A DNA stretch of 64,000 nt from positions 62,001 to 126,000 of the forward strand of contig NZ_BMMV01000001.1 of the NCBI RefSeq assembly GCF_014646115.1, given 5' to 3'. The notes under the pieces are model-generated. The model ran no database searches. It was not told the origin of the DNA and saw only the letters and a list, made by a program, of their open reading frames with translations. How positions within the stretch are numbered: position 1 is the stretch's first letter; each line of letters starts with the position of its first letter. The position numbers and the translations under genes are program-made. This document shows positions 54,258 through 63,565 of the stretch, piece by piece. This DNA comes from Streptomyces camponoticapitis (GTDB lineage: Bacteria; Actinomycetota; Actinomycetes; Streptomycetales; Streptomycetaceae).

Positions 54258-55235
54258 CTACCCGGCGGTACGGCCGCCGGTCAGCCTGCGCCTGCGCCAG
54301 AACACCAGCGGTACGGCACCGGCGACACCGAGCACGGCCGGAGCCCCCGTCGCCACCGCCGACGCCGCGCTGAGGCCCGACTGGTCGAAGGTGTCGGGCA
54401 CGGGCAGCGTCGACAGCCGGTCGAGCGGCCAGGCGATGACGATCGCGCGGCCGACGACCTCGTCGGTGGAGACGGTGCCGTGACCGGGCAGCTCCTGGTG
54501 GTAGCGGGAGTCGAGCGAATTCTGCCGGTGGTCGCCCATCACCCAGATCCGGCCCTCGGGCACCTTGATCGGCCCGAACGGCTCGTCGTCACAGGCCGTG
54601 TTTCCAGGGAAGATGTACGACTTCTCGTCGAGCGCCTTCCCGTTGACCTGGACGCTGCCGCCCTTGTTGCACTCCACCGTGTCACCGCCGACCGCGATGA
54701 CCCTCTTGATGAGGTCCTTCTCCTCGGACGAGGGCATGAGGCCGATGAAGCTGAGGAATTTCTGCGCCACGTTCGGCTCGGGGGCCTGCGTGCTGTCGAG
54801 CCAGCCGCCCGGGTCGTGGAAGACCACGACCTCGCCGCGCTCGGGCTCCGCGCCGAACCACGGCGTGAGTTTGTCCACGAGCACACGGTCACCACGCTGC
54901 AGTGTGTTCTGCATCGAGTCGGAGGGGATCGAGAACGCCTGCACCAGGAAGGTCTTGATCAGCAGCGCGAGCAGCAGCGCGATACCGATCAGCAGGGGCA
55001 GTTCCTTCCAGAACGAGCGCTGCTTCGTCACGCGCGTGGCCCCGTCATCGCCGGGATCGCCGGGATCGCCGTCCGGCCGCTCCCCCACCTGGTCCTCTTC
55101 TGCGGACACGCCTGCGGATGGGGTCTCCGCGGCGGAACCGGCAGGGCCGACGGAAGGCTCGGCAAGCTGCTCGGGCCTGTCCTCGGGCTCACCGTGTCCG
55201 GATCGTGCGCCGACGGCCAAATCCCCCACATCCAC
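54258..55235 (-). CDS. sipY: Type I signal peptidase (SipY position)
   Basis: A signal peptidase of 325 residues: a cytoplasmic tail of about 70 acidic residues, a first helix (about 78-98), catalytic Ser in IPSDSMQNT, Lys in LIKRVIAVGGD, VMGDHRQNSLDSRYH, and a C-terminal helix. In S. lividans the gene at this position encodes the main signal peptidase. The GTG lies inside the end of sipX (47-base overlap) with GGAG 6 bases upstream. Confidence 0.92.
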   Translation of the reverse strand: MDVGDLAVGARSGHGEPEDRPEQLAEPSVGPAGSAAETPSAGVSAEEDQVGERPDGDPGDPGDDGATRVTKQRSFWKELPLLIGIALLLALLIKTFLVQAFSIPSDSMQNTLQRGDRVLVDKLTPWFGAEPERGEVVVFHDPGGWLDSTQAPEPNVAQKFLSFIGLMPSSEEKDLIKRVIAVGGDTVECNKGGSVQVNGKALDEKSYIFPGNTACDDEPFGPIKVPEGRIWVMGDHRQNSLDSRYHQELPGHGTVSTDEVVGRAIVIAWPLDRLSTLPVPDTFDQSGLSAASAVATGAPAVLGVAGAVPLVFWRRRRLTGGRTAG

Positions 55236-56193
55236 TCCTCACTCCGTGCAACTGCCCGCTCCGGAGACGGAGCAGGCCCACTACTCCCATAACGAGCGGG
55301 AGTTCCGCAGGGGTCGGGAGCAGGATCATTCCGTTCGGATCCTGAGAGGACACACTATTCGACGGGCCGAGCGCCATGGTCGGTGCGGCGCGCGGGTCCG
55401 GTACGGAGGCGTACGTGTCCGGCTCCTCCAGCCGCCGCCAGTGGCCCAGCGGCCAGGCGATGACGACGGCCCGTCCGACGACCCCGTCCTCGGAGACGGT
55501 GCCCCGGAACTCCTCGTCGAGGTGGAAGCGCGAGTCGGCCGAGTTCGACCGGTGGTCGCCCATCACGAAGATCCGCCCTGTCGGCACCTTCACCTCGAAG
55601 TCGAGCTTCGACGGCGGGTTGCCGGGATTCAGATACGGCTCCGTCAGCGGTACGCCGTTGACGACGACGCGCCCGTCCTGGTCGCAGCACTTCACGGTGT
55701 CGCCGCCCACGGCGACGACGCGCTTGATCAGGTCCTGCTCGTCGGCGGACGGCAGCAGTCCGATGAAGGTCAGGGCCTGCTTGACCTGCTTGATGACGAC
55801 CGGGTCGTCCGGAGGCGGCGTGGTCTCCTCCTGGAGCCAGCCGCCGGGGTCCTTGAACACGACGACGTCGCCGCGCTGGGGGCGGGAGCCGAACCAGGGC
55901 GTCAGCTTGTCCACCAGCACCCGGTCGTCGATCCGGATCGTCTGCTCCATGGAGCCGGAGGGGATCACGAAGGCCTGGACGAGGAAGGTCTTCAGAACGA
56001 GCGCGATCAGCAGCGCCACGGTGATCAGGAGCGGGATCTCCGTCATCGCGGAGCGGCGACGGCGCCGTTTCACCTTGCGGGCGAGCCTGCGCCGCTCCGC
56101 GCGCCCCGGCAGGGCGCGTCCTGTGGTGGGTCTGGTGCCTGTCGGCAGCCGGGTGTCGGACCGGTGGCCCCCGGGCCGTCCTCGGTTACCCAT
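55189..56193 (-). CDS. sipX: Type I signal peptidase (SipX position)
   Basis: A signal peptidase of 334 residues with a very basic cytoplasmic tail (KVKRRRRR before the first helix), Ser in IPSGSMEQT, Lys in LIKRVVAVGGD, VMGDHRSNSADSRFH and a C-terminal helix (PLVMGVVGLL). The ATG at 56193 overlaps the end of sipW by eight bases; the frame extended to 56340 is inside sipW and discarded. Three relatives in one operon probably divide substrates. Confidence 0.92.
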   Translation of the reverse strand: MGNRGRPGGHRSDTRLPTGTRPTTGRALPGRAERRRLARKVKRRRRRSAMTEIPLLITVALLIALVLKTFLVQAFVIPSGSMEQTIRIDDRVLVDKLTPWFGSRPQRGDVVVFKDPGGWLQEETTPPPDDPVVIKQVKQALTFIGLLPSADEQDLIKRVVAVGGDTVKCCDQDGRVVVNGVPLTEPYLNPGNPPSKLDFEVKVPTGRIFVMGDHRSNSADSRFHLDEEFRGTVSEDGVVGRAVVIAWPLGHWRRLEEPDTYASVPDPRAAPTMALGPSNSVSSQDPNGMILLPTPAELPLVMGVVGLLRLRSGQLHGVRSGCGGFGRRRTIRTR

Positions 56194-56962
56194 GGGCGCC
56201 GTCCGGGCCTCGTACGTCCCTGAAGGCGTCGGTGCCGTCGAGCGAGTCCCAGCGGCCCGCCGGCCAGCCGATCCAGTCCACCCGCCCGATGACCTTGTCG
56301 ACGGGCACCGCACCGCCACCGGGCTCGCCCAAGTGGTCACGTGAGTCGCGGGAGTTGCTGCGGTGGTCGCCCATCACCCACAGGGTGCCGGAAGGTACGA
56401 CGATGTCGAAGGGCGCGCTGGACGGCGCGTCGCCGAAGTACAGGTACCGCTCGTCGATCGCCCCTCCGTTCACCTCGACCTTGCCCCCCTCGTCGCAGCA
56501 GACCACCCGGTCGCCCCCCACGCCGATCACGCGCTTGACGAAATCGGTCTCCGCGGGCTCGGCGAGACCGAGGGCCGAGGCCGCCCCGTGCGCCAGCCCC
56601 GTGACGGGGTTCTCCCGCGCCGGCTCCTGGACGAACGACCCGGTGCCGTCGAAGACAACCACATCACCGCGCCGCGGCTCGGTACCGAAACGGTACGCCA
56701 ACTTGTTGACAAGCACCCTGTCTCCGACCTGGAGACCCGGCTCCATGGAGCCGCTGGGGATCAGGAAGGGCTGCACGACGAAGGCGCTGAACAGCAGCAA
56801 GGAGGCGGTACCCAGTACGCCAAGCACCGCGGCCCGGCGCCACGACAGGGCCCGCAGAAATCCCCGGAGCCCCGGCACACGCACGGAGCGCGACCCCTCT
56901 TCCTCCCCTGTGGCGGGTGTGGAAGAAGGGCCGCGCTCGATGTGCTGTGGTTCGGTGTCCAT
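56186..56962 (-). CDS. sipW: Type I signal peptidase (SipW position)
   Basis: A signal peptidase of 258 residues and the first of the four. It has one N-terminal helix (about 40-62), Ser in IPSGSMEPG, Lys in FVKRVIGVGGD and VMGDHRSNSRDSRDH. Unlike the other three it has no C-terminal membrane helix, as described for SipW of S. lividans. It lies 57 bases after rplS. Confidence 0.93.
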   Translation of the reverse strand: MDTEPQHIERGPSSTPATGEEEGSRSVRVPGLRGFLRALSWRRAAVLGVLGTASLLLFSAFVVQPFLIPSGSMEPGLQVGDRVLVNKLAYRFGTEPRRGDVVVFDGTGSFVQEPARENPVTGLAHGAASALGLAEPAETDFVKRVIGVGGDRVVCCDEGGKVEVNGGAIDERYLYFGDAPSSAPFDIVVPSGTLWVMGDHRSNSRDSRDHLGEPGGGAVPVDKVIGRVDWIGWPAGRWDSLDGTDAFRDVRGPDGAHG

Positions 56963-57019
56963 CGGGCCCAGAGCTTATCCGGCCGTCCTGTGGAACCGTG
57001 CGCGAGTTCGAGCCTCGGC

Positions 57020-57370
57020 TCAGTTGTCGCGCTTCTCCTTGATCTTCGCAGCCTTGCCGCGCAGCTCACGGAGGTAGTAGAGCTTGGCGCGACGTACGTC
57101 ACCACGGCTCACGAGCTCGATCTTCTCGAAGATCGGGCTGTGCACCGGGAAGGTGCGCTCGACGCCCACGGAGAAGGAGACCTTGCGGACCGTGAAGGTC
57201 TCACGGACGCCCGAGCCCTGCCGGCGGATGACGACACCCTTGAACTGCTGGATACGCGAGCGGTTGCCCTCGATGACACGTACGTGGACGTTCACGGTGT
57301 CGCCGGGGCGGAAGGCGGGGAGGTCGCTGCGGAGCGACGCCGCGTCGACGGTGTCGAGCAGGTGAGCCAT
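57020..57370 (-). CDS. rplS: Ribosomal protein L19
   Basis: Large-subunit protein L19 of 116 residues, at the 30S-50S interface. [29 protein letters not shown] and [11 protein letters not shown] are diagnostic. ATG 57370 has GAGGAAG about 9 bases upstream; the longer frame (to 57397) is not needed. Confidence 0.97.
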   Translation of the reverse strand: MAHLLDTVDAASLRSDLPAFRPGDTVNVHVRVIEGNRSRIQQFKGVVIRRQGSGVRETFTVRKVSFSVGVERTFPVHSPIFEKIELVSRGDVRRAKLYYLRELRGKAAKIKEKRDN

Positions 57371-57501
57371 GATGGTCTGCTTCCTCGCTGATGCCACAGG
57401 TCATCAACGGAATGTCGAAAGGAAAGTTCGGAGCGCCGTTCGCGTCGGGTGGGCGTCGTTCCCCCTGTGGCAGGGGCGCGCACCGGACGTACGGCAGCGG
57501 C

Positions 57502-58341
57502 TCATTCTTCCACGGCGTCGGGCCTGCGCCAAAATCGGCCACACGGCTCCGGTGCCCAGCCCATGATGGAGAGCATCTCGCGGTCCTTCTTGTCGAAGGC
57601 CGCGGCGTCACAACGCTCGATCAGGTCGGGCCTGTTGAGGGCCGTACGACGGAGAGCCTCGTCCCGCCGCCATCGCGCGATCCTGCTGTGGTGACCACTG
57701 AGCAGAATGTCCGGAATGGCTCGCCCGCGCCACTCCGGAGGCTTCGTGTAGACCGGGCCCTCCAGCAGGTCGGCCATCGCTCCGGGAGCGAACGAGTCGT
57801 CCCGATGGGACTCCGCGTTGCCCAGGACGCCGGGCAGGAGCCGTGCGACGGCCTCCATGATGACGAGTACGGCCGCCTCGCCGCCCGCCAGGACGTAGTC
57901 GCCGATGGACACCTCGTACACCGGCATCCGCGTCGCGTACTCGTCGACGACGCGGCGGTCGATGCCCTCGTACCTGGCCGGCGCGAAGAGCAGCCAGGGC
58001 CGCTCGGAGAGCTCGACCGCGAGTTCCTGGGTGAAGGGTCGGCCGCTGGGCGTGGGAACGACCAGCACGGGGCGGTGCGCGCCCGCCTCGTAGCCCTCCG
58101 CGATCGTCTCGTCGAGGGCGTCGCCCCAGGGGTCGGTCTTCATGACCATGCCGGGGCCGCCGCCGTACGGGGTGTCGTCGACCGTGTTGTGCCGGTCGTA
58201 CGTCCAGGCGCGGAGGTCGTGGACATGGACGTCGAGGCGGCCACGCGCGCGTGCCTTGCCGACGAGGGAGACGTTCAGCGGTTCGAGATACTCCGGGAAG
58301 ATGGTGATCACGTCCGCCCGGAGGATGGGGGCGTGCGTCAT
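57502..58341 (-). CDS. trmD: tRNA (guanine37-N1)-methyltransferase
   Basis: Makes m1G37 in tRNA with SAM, preventing frameshifts. The 279-residue protein has the SPOUT trefoil-knot pieces: [22 protein letters not shown] and [13 protein letters not shown], and the C-terminal tRNA-binding domain with [18 protein letters not shown]. It overlaps rimM by four bases (ATGA), the classical rpsP-rimM-trmD-rplS order. Confidence 0.97.
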   Translation of the reverse strand: MTHAPILRADVITIFPEYLEPLNVSLVGKARARGRLDVHVHDLRAWTYDRHNTVDDTPYGGGPGMVMKTDPWGDALDETIAEGYEAGAHRPVLVVPTPSGRPFTQELAVELSERPWLLFAPARYEGIDRRVVDEYATRMPVYEVSIGDYVLAGGEAAVLVIMEAVARLLPGVLGNAESHRDDSFAPGAMADLLEGPVYTKPPEWRGRAIPDILLSGHHSRIARWRRDEALRRTALNRPDLIERCDAAAFDKKDREMLSIMGWAPEPCGRFWRRPDAVEE

Positions 58342-58964
58342 GACGGGTCGCCCTTGGCCGCACCGCCGGGGCCACCGGCGACGGCACCGTCGCCATCACT
58401 GTCGGCGCTGCCCTCGGCCTCGCCGTCGGTGGCGCCGGCGACGACCGCGTTGTTGTCGATGAGGCCCGGCGGGGGGTCGATCACGGCCTTCTGCTCTTCC
58501 AGATCGATCTCGGTCACGATCTCCTCGACGAAGGGGATCATGACTTCGGTGCCGTCGGGCCGCTCCACGATGAACAGGTCCTGCGACGGGAGATGCGTGA
58601 TCTCCGTGATCCGGCCGATCCCGGTGCCGTCCGCGAGGACGACGTCCAGGTCCATGAGCTGGTGGTCGTAGTACTCGTCCGGGTCCTCCGGCATGTCCTG
58701 CGGGTCCACCTCGGCGATGAGCAGGGTGTTGCGCAGGGCCTCCGCGCCCGTACGGTCGCTCACTCCGGCGAAGCGCAGCAGCAGCCTGCCGCTGTGCACC
58801 CGCCCGGTCTCGATCGTCAGGGGGCCCGCGGAGGCCGGTTCGGTGGCCAGTACGGCTCCGGGGCCCAGCCGCAGTTCGGGCTCGTCCGTACGTACCTCGA
58901 CGGTGACCTCGCCCTTGATGCCGTGGGCACGGCCGACCCGCGCGACTACCAACTGCACTTGCAC
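58338..58964 (-). CDS. rimM: Ribosome maturation factor RimM
   Basis: 30S assembly factor that binds S19. The 208-residue protein starts [16 protein letters not shown] (RimM domain) and has [12 protein letters not shown] and the PRC-barrel end [15 protein letters not shown], followed by a Gly/Ala/Asp-rich C-terminal extension of about 40 residues beyond the usual length. GTG 58964 and GTG 58958 are both possible starts (AGGGG 4 or 10 bases upstream). Confidence 0.95.
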   Translation of the reverse strand: MQVQLVVARVGRAHGIKGEVTVEVRTDEPELRLGPGAVLATEPASAGPLTIETGRVHSGRLLLRFAGVSDRTGAEALRNTLLIAEVDPQDMPEDPDEYYDHQLMDLDVVLADGTGIGRITEITHLPSQDLFIVERPDGTEVMIPFVEEIVTEIDLEEQKAVIDPPPGLIDNNAVVAGATDGEAEGSADSDGDGAVAGGPGGAAKGDPS

Positions 58965-59029
58965 ACGCCCCTGTTTCTACGACTTCTACGACTGCTGCGG
59001 CTTCTGCGGCGCCACGAAGACGACAAAGA

Positions 59030-59055
59030 CCGGGGAGGGCCTTGGCCCTCCCCGG
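59030..59055 (-). terminator. Hairpin between khpA and rimM
   Basis: A near-perfect 11-bp stem with a 4-base loop (arms 59030-59040 and 59045-59055), followed on the minus strand by TCTTTGTC. Separates rpsP-khpA from rimM-trmD, or attenuates. Confidence 0.7.
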
Positions 59056-59077
59056 CCCGTGCCGGTTCACAACTCTG

Positions 59078-59317
59078 TCAGCGGACCTGATCCACGTCGA
59101 CGAGGTCGACACGGATACCACGGCCGCCGATCGCGCCCACGACGGTGCGCAGGGCGCGTGCGGTGCGGCCGTTGCGGCCGATCACCTTACCGAGGTCGTC
59201 GGGATGGACCCGTACCTCGAGCACACGGCCACGGCGCAGGGTGCGCGAGGCGACCTGCACATCGTCCGGGTTGTCGACGATGCCCTTCACGAGGTGCTCG
59301 AGAGCCTCCTCGAGCAT
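59078..59317 (-). CDS. khpA: KH-domain RNA-binding protein KhpA
   Basis: A 79-residue protein made of one KH domain, with the RNA-gripping loop GRNG in LGKVIGRNGRTARALR. Members bind many transcripts and influence cell size and division in Gram-positives. It begins two bases after the rpsP stop. Confidence 0.94.
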   Translation of the reverse strand: MLEEALEHLVKGIVDNPDDVQVASRTLRRGRVLEVRVHPDDLGKVIGRNGRTARALRTVVGAIGGRGIRVDLVDVDQVR

Positions 59318-59319
59318 GC

Positions 59320-59763
59320 TCAGGCCTCGGTCGGCTCAGCGGCGGGCGCCGAAGCGGCGTCGGCGTCGTCCGCCTTCTTGTCGGCCTTCTTCGCCTTGGG
59401 GGTGATGGCATCACCCTTGGGCTCGTCGCCGTCCGTGGCGAGGGCCTCGAAGAGGGCACGCTTGTCGGCCTTCGGCTCCGGCTGGAGCAGCGGCGCCGGC
59501 GCGGGCAGGCCCTTGTGCGCCTGCCAGTCGCCCGTGAGCTTCAGGATCGCGAGGACCGGCTCGGTCGGCTGGGCGCCGACGGACAGCCAGTAACGCGCGC
59601 GGTCCGAGTCGACCTCGATACGCGACGGGTTCTGCACCGGGTGGTACAGGCCGATCTCCTCGATGGCCCGGCCGTCACGGCGGGTGCGGGAGTCGGCGAC
59701 GATGATGCGGTAGTGAGGCGAACGGATCTTGCCCAGACGCTTCAGCTTGATCTTGACTGCCAC
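59320..59763 (-). CDS. rpsP: Ribosomal protein S16
   Basis: Small-subunit protein S16 of 147 residues: [29 protein letters not shown] and YHPVQNPS are diagnostic. The last 50 residues are a Lys/Asp/Ala-rich extension typical of actinobacteria. The GTG has AGGAG 11 bases upstream. First gene of the rpsP-khpA-rimM-trmD series. Confidence 0.96.
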   Translation of the reverse strand: MAVKIKLKRLGKIRSPHYRIIVADSRTRRDGRAIEEIGLYHPVQNPSRIEVDSDRARYWLSVGAQPTEPVLAILKLTGDWQAHKGLPAPAPLLQPEPKADKRALFEALATDGDEPKGDAITPKAKKADKKADDADAASAPAAEPTEA

Positions 59764-60021
59764 GGAAGTGGTCTCTCCTGGATCTTGACGTGGTTGGGCA
59801 CATCGACATGCCGCGTGGGGTTGCGGTACTCGTGTGCCCGATGGACGCGTCAGCCGGAGGAGAGAGGGGTCCTGTGCGACTGTCGAGTACAGCTGGTCAT
59901 TGTGCCACACACCTCAGGCGCGCCGCGCCCCGCCCGGAGCGGCCCGCTCCTGAACGGGGCGGCTCCGGTGCCGGCGGGCGGCCGACGGCCGGCTTCCGCG
60001 CCGGGCAGGCGACGGAGGTAC

Positions 60022-60696
60022 TCAGCTCGCAGCGGCGACCACTTCCGGAATGCGGAACGGCTTGCCGCAGCCGCCGCAGACGATCGGGGCCTGCGCGAGG
60101 ACCGACGGGACCACGCGCACGTTGCGCCCGCAGTCGCAGACGGCCTTCACACGCACACCTCCGCCCGAGGAGCCGTGCCGCGCGGCGGGGCCGCGGAAAC
60201 TGCGCTCGGTGTCGGACGTCGTCGCGACCGTGTGCGCCGCGAGGGCGCGCTGGAGCCGTTCGATGGTGGGCCGATAGCGCCGTCTCGCCTCGGGGTTGAG
60301 CGATACCAGCGAGAAACCGCTGCTGGGATGCGGCTCCTCGGAATGGTCCAGGCCCAACTCCTCGGCGATCGCGAGGAATCGGCGGTTGTGGTAGCGCCCC
60401 GCTCGGGAGGTGTCGCGGACACCCCGGGCGGCGGCGATGCCATGGACTGCCTCGTGAAGCAGTCGCTCGAAGGAGAGCTCGGCGCCGCAGGCGGACGACG
60501 ATTCTCCGATCAGGGACTCTGGCGCGGCAAGATCCGGCAGCTCGGCGTGGTACCGCTGAATCTCGGCCCACGCCTGCGCCAGCTCTGCGGCGAGAACAGG
60601 TGGTGTCGTGCTCACGTCGTGAACAACGAGCCGGGACCCTCCCGGGTTCCATTCCGGGGCATCCCAAATATTTTGCACGTACCCGTCAGTTGCCAT
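60022..60696 (-). CDS. SprT-like putative zinc metallopeptidase with zinc ribbon
   Basis: A 224-residue cytoplasmic protein. HEAVH at 81-85 is a zinc-protease HExxH motif, followed about 18 residues later by GRYHNRRF, a third His ligand in the SprT/Spartan arrangement. The C-terminus has a zinc ribbon (CDCG...CGGCGKPF). SprT-like domains in eukaryotic Spartan degrade DNA-protein crosslinks; bacterial roles are mostly unknown. ATG 60696 has AGGA 7 bases upstream. Confidence 0.78.
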   Translation of the reverse strand: MATDGYVQNIWDAPEWNPGGSRLVVHDVSTTPPVLAAELAQAWAEIQRYHAELPDLAAPESLIGESSSACGAELSFERLLHEAVHGIAAARGVRDTSRAGRYHNRRFLAIAEELGLDHSEEPHPSSGFSLVSLNPEARRRYRPTIERLQRALAAHTVATTSDTERSFRGPAARHGSSGGGVRVKAVCDCGRNVRVVPSVLAQAPIVCGGCGKPFRIPEVVAAAS

Positions 60697-61366
60697 TGAT
60701 GCGTCCTGACGAGGGCGGGTGCGTAGATCTGCGGAGAAGGCTCGCTTCTCGCCACAAGGCGGTACGTAGTACGGGCTACGTCTGTACGGGTACAAGAAAT
60801 ACGTACACCCGATCGAGACACACTTCGGGGCCACCGTCCTGGCGGCCACACCGATGCCCTCGCCGCTCCGGCCTCCGTAACCGCGCGGGGGCCCACAAGA
60901 ACGACATTAACGGGCGCGCCGCCGATCCGCGGCATCGGCCCCGGTCGGGGAAGGTCGAGCGGATTCGTCCGATACCGGCGCGGGTGGTGGGGAGTTGGCC
61001 GACTCCACCGCGGCGACCTCACCCTTTCGGCTCAATCTCCACGGACACCCGCCCACAGCCCTCGTGAGCGGTTCCGCCTTGCCCGTACGGGCTCCGTGCG
61101 CCCTCACGGTGGCCCCGCCGTGGCCGCCCACGGGGCGCGGCCAGGGGCGATTCGGAGCAGGCTCGCAGCGTAGGCCGACAACGTCCGGTGAGAGCGATTG
61201 TCCAGTGCGCCGGGGCGCACTACCGGAGCACAGAAGGATTGCCCGCGAACCACTGGACGCGGGCACAGATGCGGAGTTCCCTGGCATACGGGGGACGAAG
61301 GCGCGCACGTACACGGGGGCTGTCAATCAGGGCACCAGGACCTCTCGCCGGATTGGGGCGCTATCC
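60697..61366. other. Divergent intergenic region, SprT-like / methyltransferase
   Basis: A gap of 670 bases. Around 60763-60811 the words TACGTA, GTAC and TGTAC recur. At 61204-61221 lies an 18-base dyad. Open frames crossing the gap (for example back to 60995 in the methyltransferase frame) have Pro/Arg-rich shadow composition. No RNA gene was recognised. Confidence 0.5.
61204..61221. promoter_or_regulatory. 18-base dyad upstream of the methyltransferase
   Basis: AGTGCGCC and GGCGCACT are perfect 8-base arms around a GG centre, about 150 bases upstream of the methyltransferase start. Candidate operator or leader hairpin. Confidence 0.4.
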
Positions 61367-62311
61367 ATGACTCGTACGCTCGTCCAGCAACACCAGCAGC
61401 AGGTGAATCCCGCCTCGACAGACCCTTCCAAGGAGGCGGGCGATCGCGCCCGCGACTGGGCCGAGATCCAGGAACGCATGCTGGTGCCTCTCTACGAGGC
61501 GGTGTACGAGCGTCTGGAAGTCGGCCCCGGTACACGGCTGCTGGGCCTCGGCTGCGGCTCCGGGCTGGCGCTGCTGATCGCCACCGCCCGGGGCGCCGAC
61601 GTCACCGGTGTGGACGCCGATCAGGAACGCGTCGCGCTGGCCCGCGAGCGGCTCGTCCCCGACGAGCACCCCGTGGCGCCGTACGCGAACTCGCCTGCGG
61701 CGTCCGGGGGGAGCAGGGCGCCCGGAAGGTCCGTGGCCGCCCCGTCGAGGACGTACGGCGGCCGGAGCCACGCGCGAGTGCTGACGGGCGGCGCGACCGC
61801 CGTCCTGGAGGCGGAGCGCCCCGTCTACGACGTGATCACGGCGTTCCAGCCCATCGGTGTCGCCGGCGACGGTTCGGACGGGCTCGCGCCCGCACTGGCG
61901 GAGGCGCTGCCCATGGCGGGCCGCGGCACCCCCGTGGTGCTCGCCGGCTGGGGCCCGCCGGAGCGCTGCGCGACGTCCGGCGTCCTGCGGGTCGCGGGGC
62001 GGCTGACGGAGCGGCTGCGCAAGGGAGGCGGCTACCGGCCGCCGCTCAGGGACGACCTGGAGAACGTGGCGGCGCGGGCGGGGCTGAAGCCGGACGGTTC
62101 GGGGCGCGTGTCCTGCCCGTTCGGCTACGCGGGGATGGAGAGCGCGCTGCGGGGACTGCTCTCGACGGGCGCGTTCGACGCGGCAGTGCGGGCGACGGAT
62201 CAGTCGCAGGTGGAGAAGGAGATAACGGAGGCGCTCCACCCGCATGTACGGCGCGACGGCACCGTGTGGATGCCGAACGTCTTCCGTTACCTGATCGCGC
62301 GCACGCCCTGA
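61367..62311 (+). CDS. SAM-dependent methyltransferase
   Basis: A class I methyltransferase-fold protein of 314 residues. Motif I LGLGCGSGLA is at 59-68 and the acidic residue after strand 2 is in TGVDAD (80-85). The middle (about 105-145) is a low-complexity insert (Ser/Gly/Arg), and the C-terminal half has the usual strands but no substrate motif. Streptomycetes carry it between rpsP and the PII/ammonium genes, by memory of synteny. Start ATG 61367 has GGGGCG 5 bases upstream. Substrate unknown. Confidence 0.8.
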   Translation: MTRTLVQQHQQQVNPASTDPSKEAGDRARDWAEIQERMLVPLYEAVYERLEVGPGTRLLGLGCGSGLALLIATARGADVTGVDADQERVALARERLVPDEHPVAPYANSPAASGGSRAPGRSVAAPSRTYGGRSHARVLTGGATAVLEAERPVYDVITAFQPIGVAGDGSDGLAPALAEALPMAGRGTPVVLAGWGPPERCATSGVLRVAGRLTERLRKGGGYRPPLRDDLENVAARAGLKPDGSGRVSCPFGYAGMESALRGLLSTGAFDAAVRATDQSQVEKEITEALHPHVRRDGTVWMPNVFRYLIARTP

Positions 62312-62367
62312 CCCGTACGACGCGGCAAATGACATCACGGGCCTGAACACGACGCGACGCCGTCGCC

Positions 62368-62391
62368 GAACGCCGCGGCGGCGTGGCGTTC
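62368..62391 (+). terminator. Possible terminator of the methyltransferase gene
   Basis: A 7-bp stem (GAACGCC with GGCGTTC) and a GC-rich 10-base loop, 56 bases past the stop. Confidence 0.4.
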
Positions 62392-62508
62392 AGCGGCGGC
62401 GCGCGGCGAGGCCCAGCCAGCCCCGTCCCGGCCCAGTGCAAGCAGTCCCGCGACGCGGCCTCGTAGAAGGCGGACCAGACCCGGCGAAAAGACATCCTTG
62501 GGACACCC

Positions 62509-62545
62509 TTGTCAGTATCCAGAATCCTGGTTACTGTCCTTTCTG
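62509..62545 (+). promoter_or_regulatory. Promoter of the YhfZ-like gene with built-in repeated element
   Basis: TTGTCA (62509-62514), a 17-base spacer and TACTGT (62532-62537) form a promoter whose start point would fall on or next to the GTG at 62545, giving a leaderless message. A 22-base segment, 62517-62538, recurs with one mismatch at 63566-63587 upstream of the next gene. Inside it TATCCAG and CTGGTTA form an imperfect dyad. Confidence 0.7.
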
Positions 62546-63483
62546 TGACCGGCTTCGACGAACGCTTCCTGACCCGCAACGGCCTCGCCGCCCAGCAGCT
62601 CGCCGCCCTGCTGCTCAACCACGAGCCGGACACCCGCCTGCCCCGTGTCCGCGACTTCGCCGAAGAGCTGGGCGTCGGCAACGGCACCGTCCAGGCCGCG
62701 CTCCAGCTTCTGGAGTCGGCGGGGGCGATCCGGACGACCGCGCGCGGCCACCTCGGCACGTTCCTCGTCGACTCCGACCGTTCGGTCCTCTGGCGGCTCT
62801 CAGGGCTCGGCACGCTCCTGGCGGCGATGCCGCTGCCGTACTCGCATCGTTACGAGGGTCTGGCCACCGGACTGCGCGCGGCGTTCGAGCAGGCCGGGGC
62901 GCCGTTCGCGATCACGTTCATGCGCGGCGCCGGGGCCCGTACCACCGCACTGATCGAAGGCAAGGTCGACCTGGTGGTCCTCTCGCGCTTCGCCGCCGAC
63001 CGGCTGATCGAGGAGCGCCCCGTCGAACTGGTCGCGGACCTCGGACCCGCGACGTACGTGGGGGCGCACGGGCTGCTCCTGCGGCACGGAGCGAAGCTGG
63101 AGACTGCAGGACTGCGCGTGGCCGTCGACCACGCCTCCGAGGACCAGCGGATGCTCGCTGAGCGCGTCTTCGCCGGGCGCTCGGACATCCGGTGGGTCGA
63201 AGCGTCGTACATGCAGTTGCGCGACCTGTTCGCGCACGACCATGCCGACGCGACGCTCTGGAACCTCGACGAGGTACAGGACAGGCTCGGCGCCGGCGTG
63301 CACGTGCTGCCGCTGGGCGACGAGGTGACCCGCGATCTGTCGCTGCGCAACTCCAGCGCCGCGATCATCGGCAGGACCGAGGGGGCGAAGGCACTCGGCG
63401 CCGTCCGCGACTCCCTCGACCTTTCCGTCATCACCGACTGCCAGGCCGAGGTGCTGCGGGGTGAGCGCGCCCCGTCGTACTGA
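62545..63483 (+). CDS. YhfZ-like GntR-type transcriptional regulator
   Basis: A 312-residue regulator. A winged helix (about 8-75, LAAQQLAALLLNHEPDTRLPRVRDFAEELGVGNGTVQAALQLLE) is followed by a periplasmic-binding-protein-like sensor domain (about 85-305) as in YhfZ of E. coli, the regulator of the yhf gene cluster. The GTG at 62545 is chosen as a leaderless start; the open frame back to 62509 would put the promoter inside the gene. The PRD gene follows 127 bases later with the same promoter element, so it probably regulates both itself and that gene. Ligand unknown. Confidence 0.8.
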   Translation: MTGFDERFLTRNGLAAQQLAALLLNHEPDTRLPRVRDFAEELGVGNGTVQAALQLLESAGAIRTTARGHLGTFLVDSDRSVLWRLSGLGTLLAAMPLPYSHRYEGLATGLRAAFEQAGAPFAITFMRGAGARTTALIEGKVDLVVLSRFAADRLIEERPVELVADLGPATYVGAHGLLLRHGAKLETAGLRVAVDHASEDQRMLAERVFAGRSDIRWVEASYMQLRDLFAHDHADATLWNLDEVQDRLGAGVHVLPLGDEVTRDLSLRNSSAAIIGRTEGAKALGAVRDSLDLSVITDCQAEVLRGERAPSY

Positions 63484-63565
63484 CCGCCCCGCCCGCCCCG
63501 TCGGGGCGGGCGGCCACCCGGCGGCACCGCACCAGGAAAAAGAGGAAGTCGAGCCTCTGCTCAAA

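Noticed and set aside
61198..62346. A 382-codon alternative frame over the methyltransferase gene
   Set aside because: It is the +1 shadow of the methyltransferase, which carries the SAM motif; the alternative is Arg/Gly-rich.
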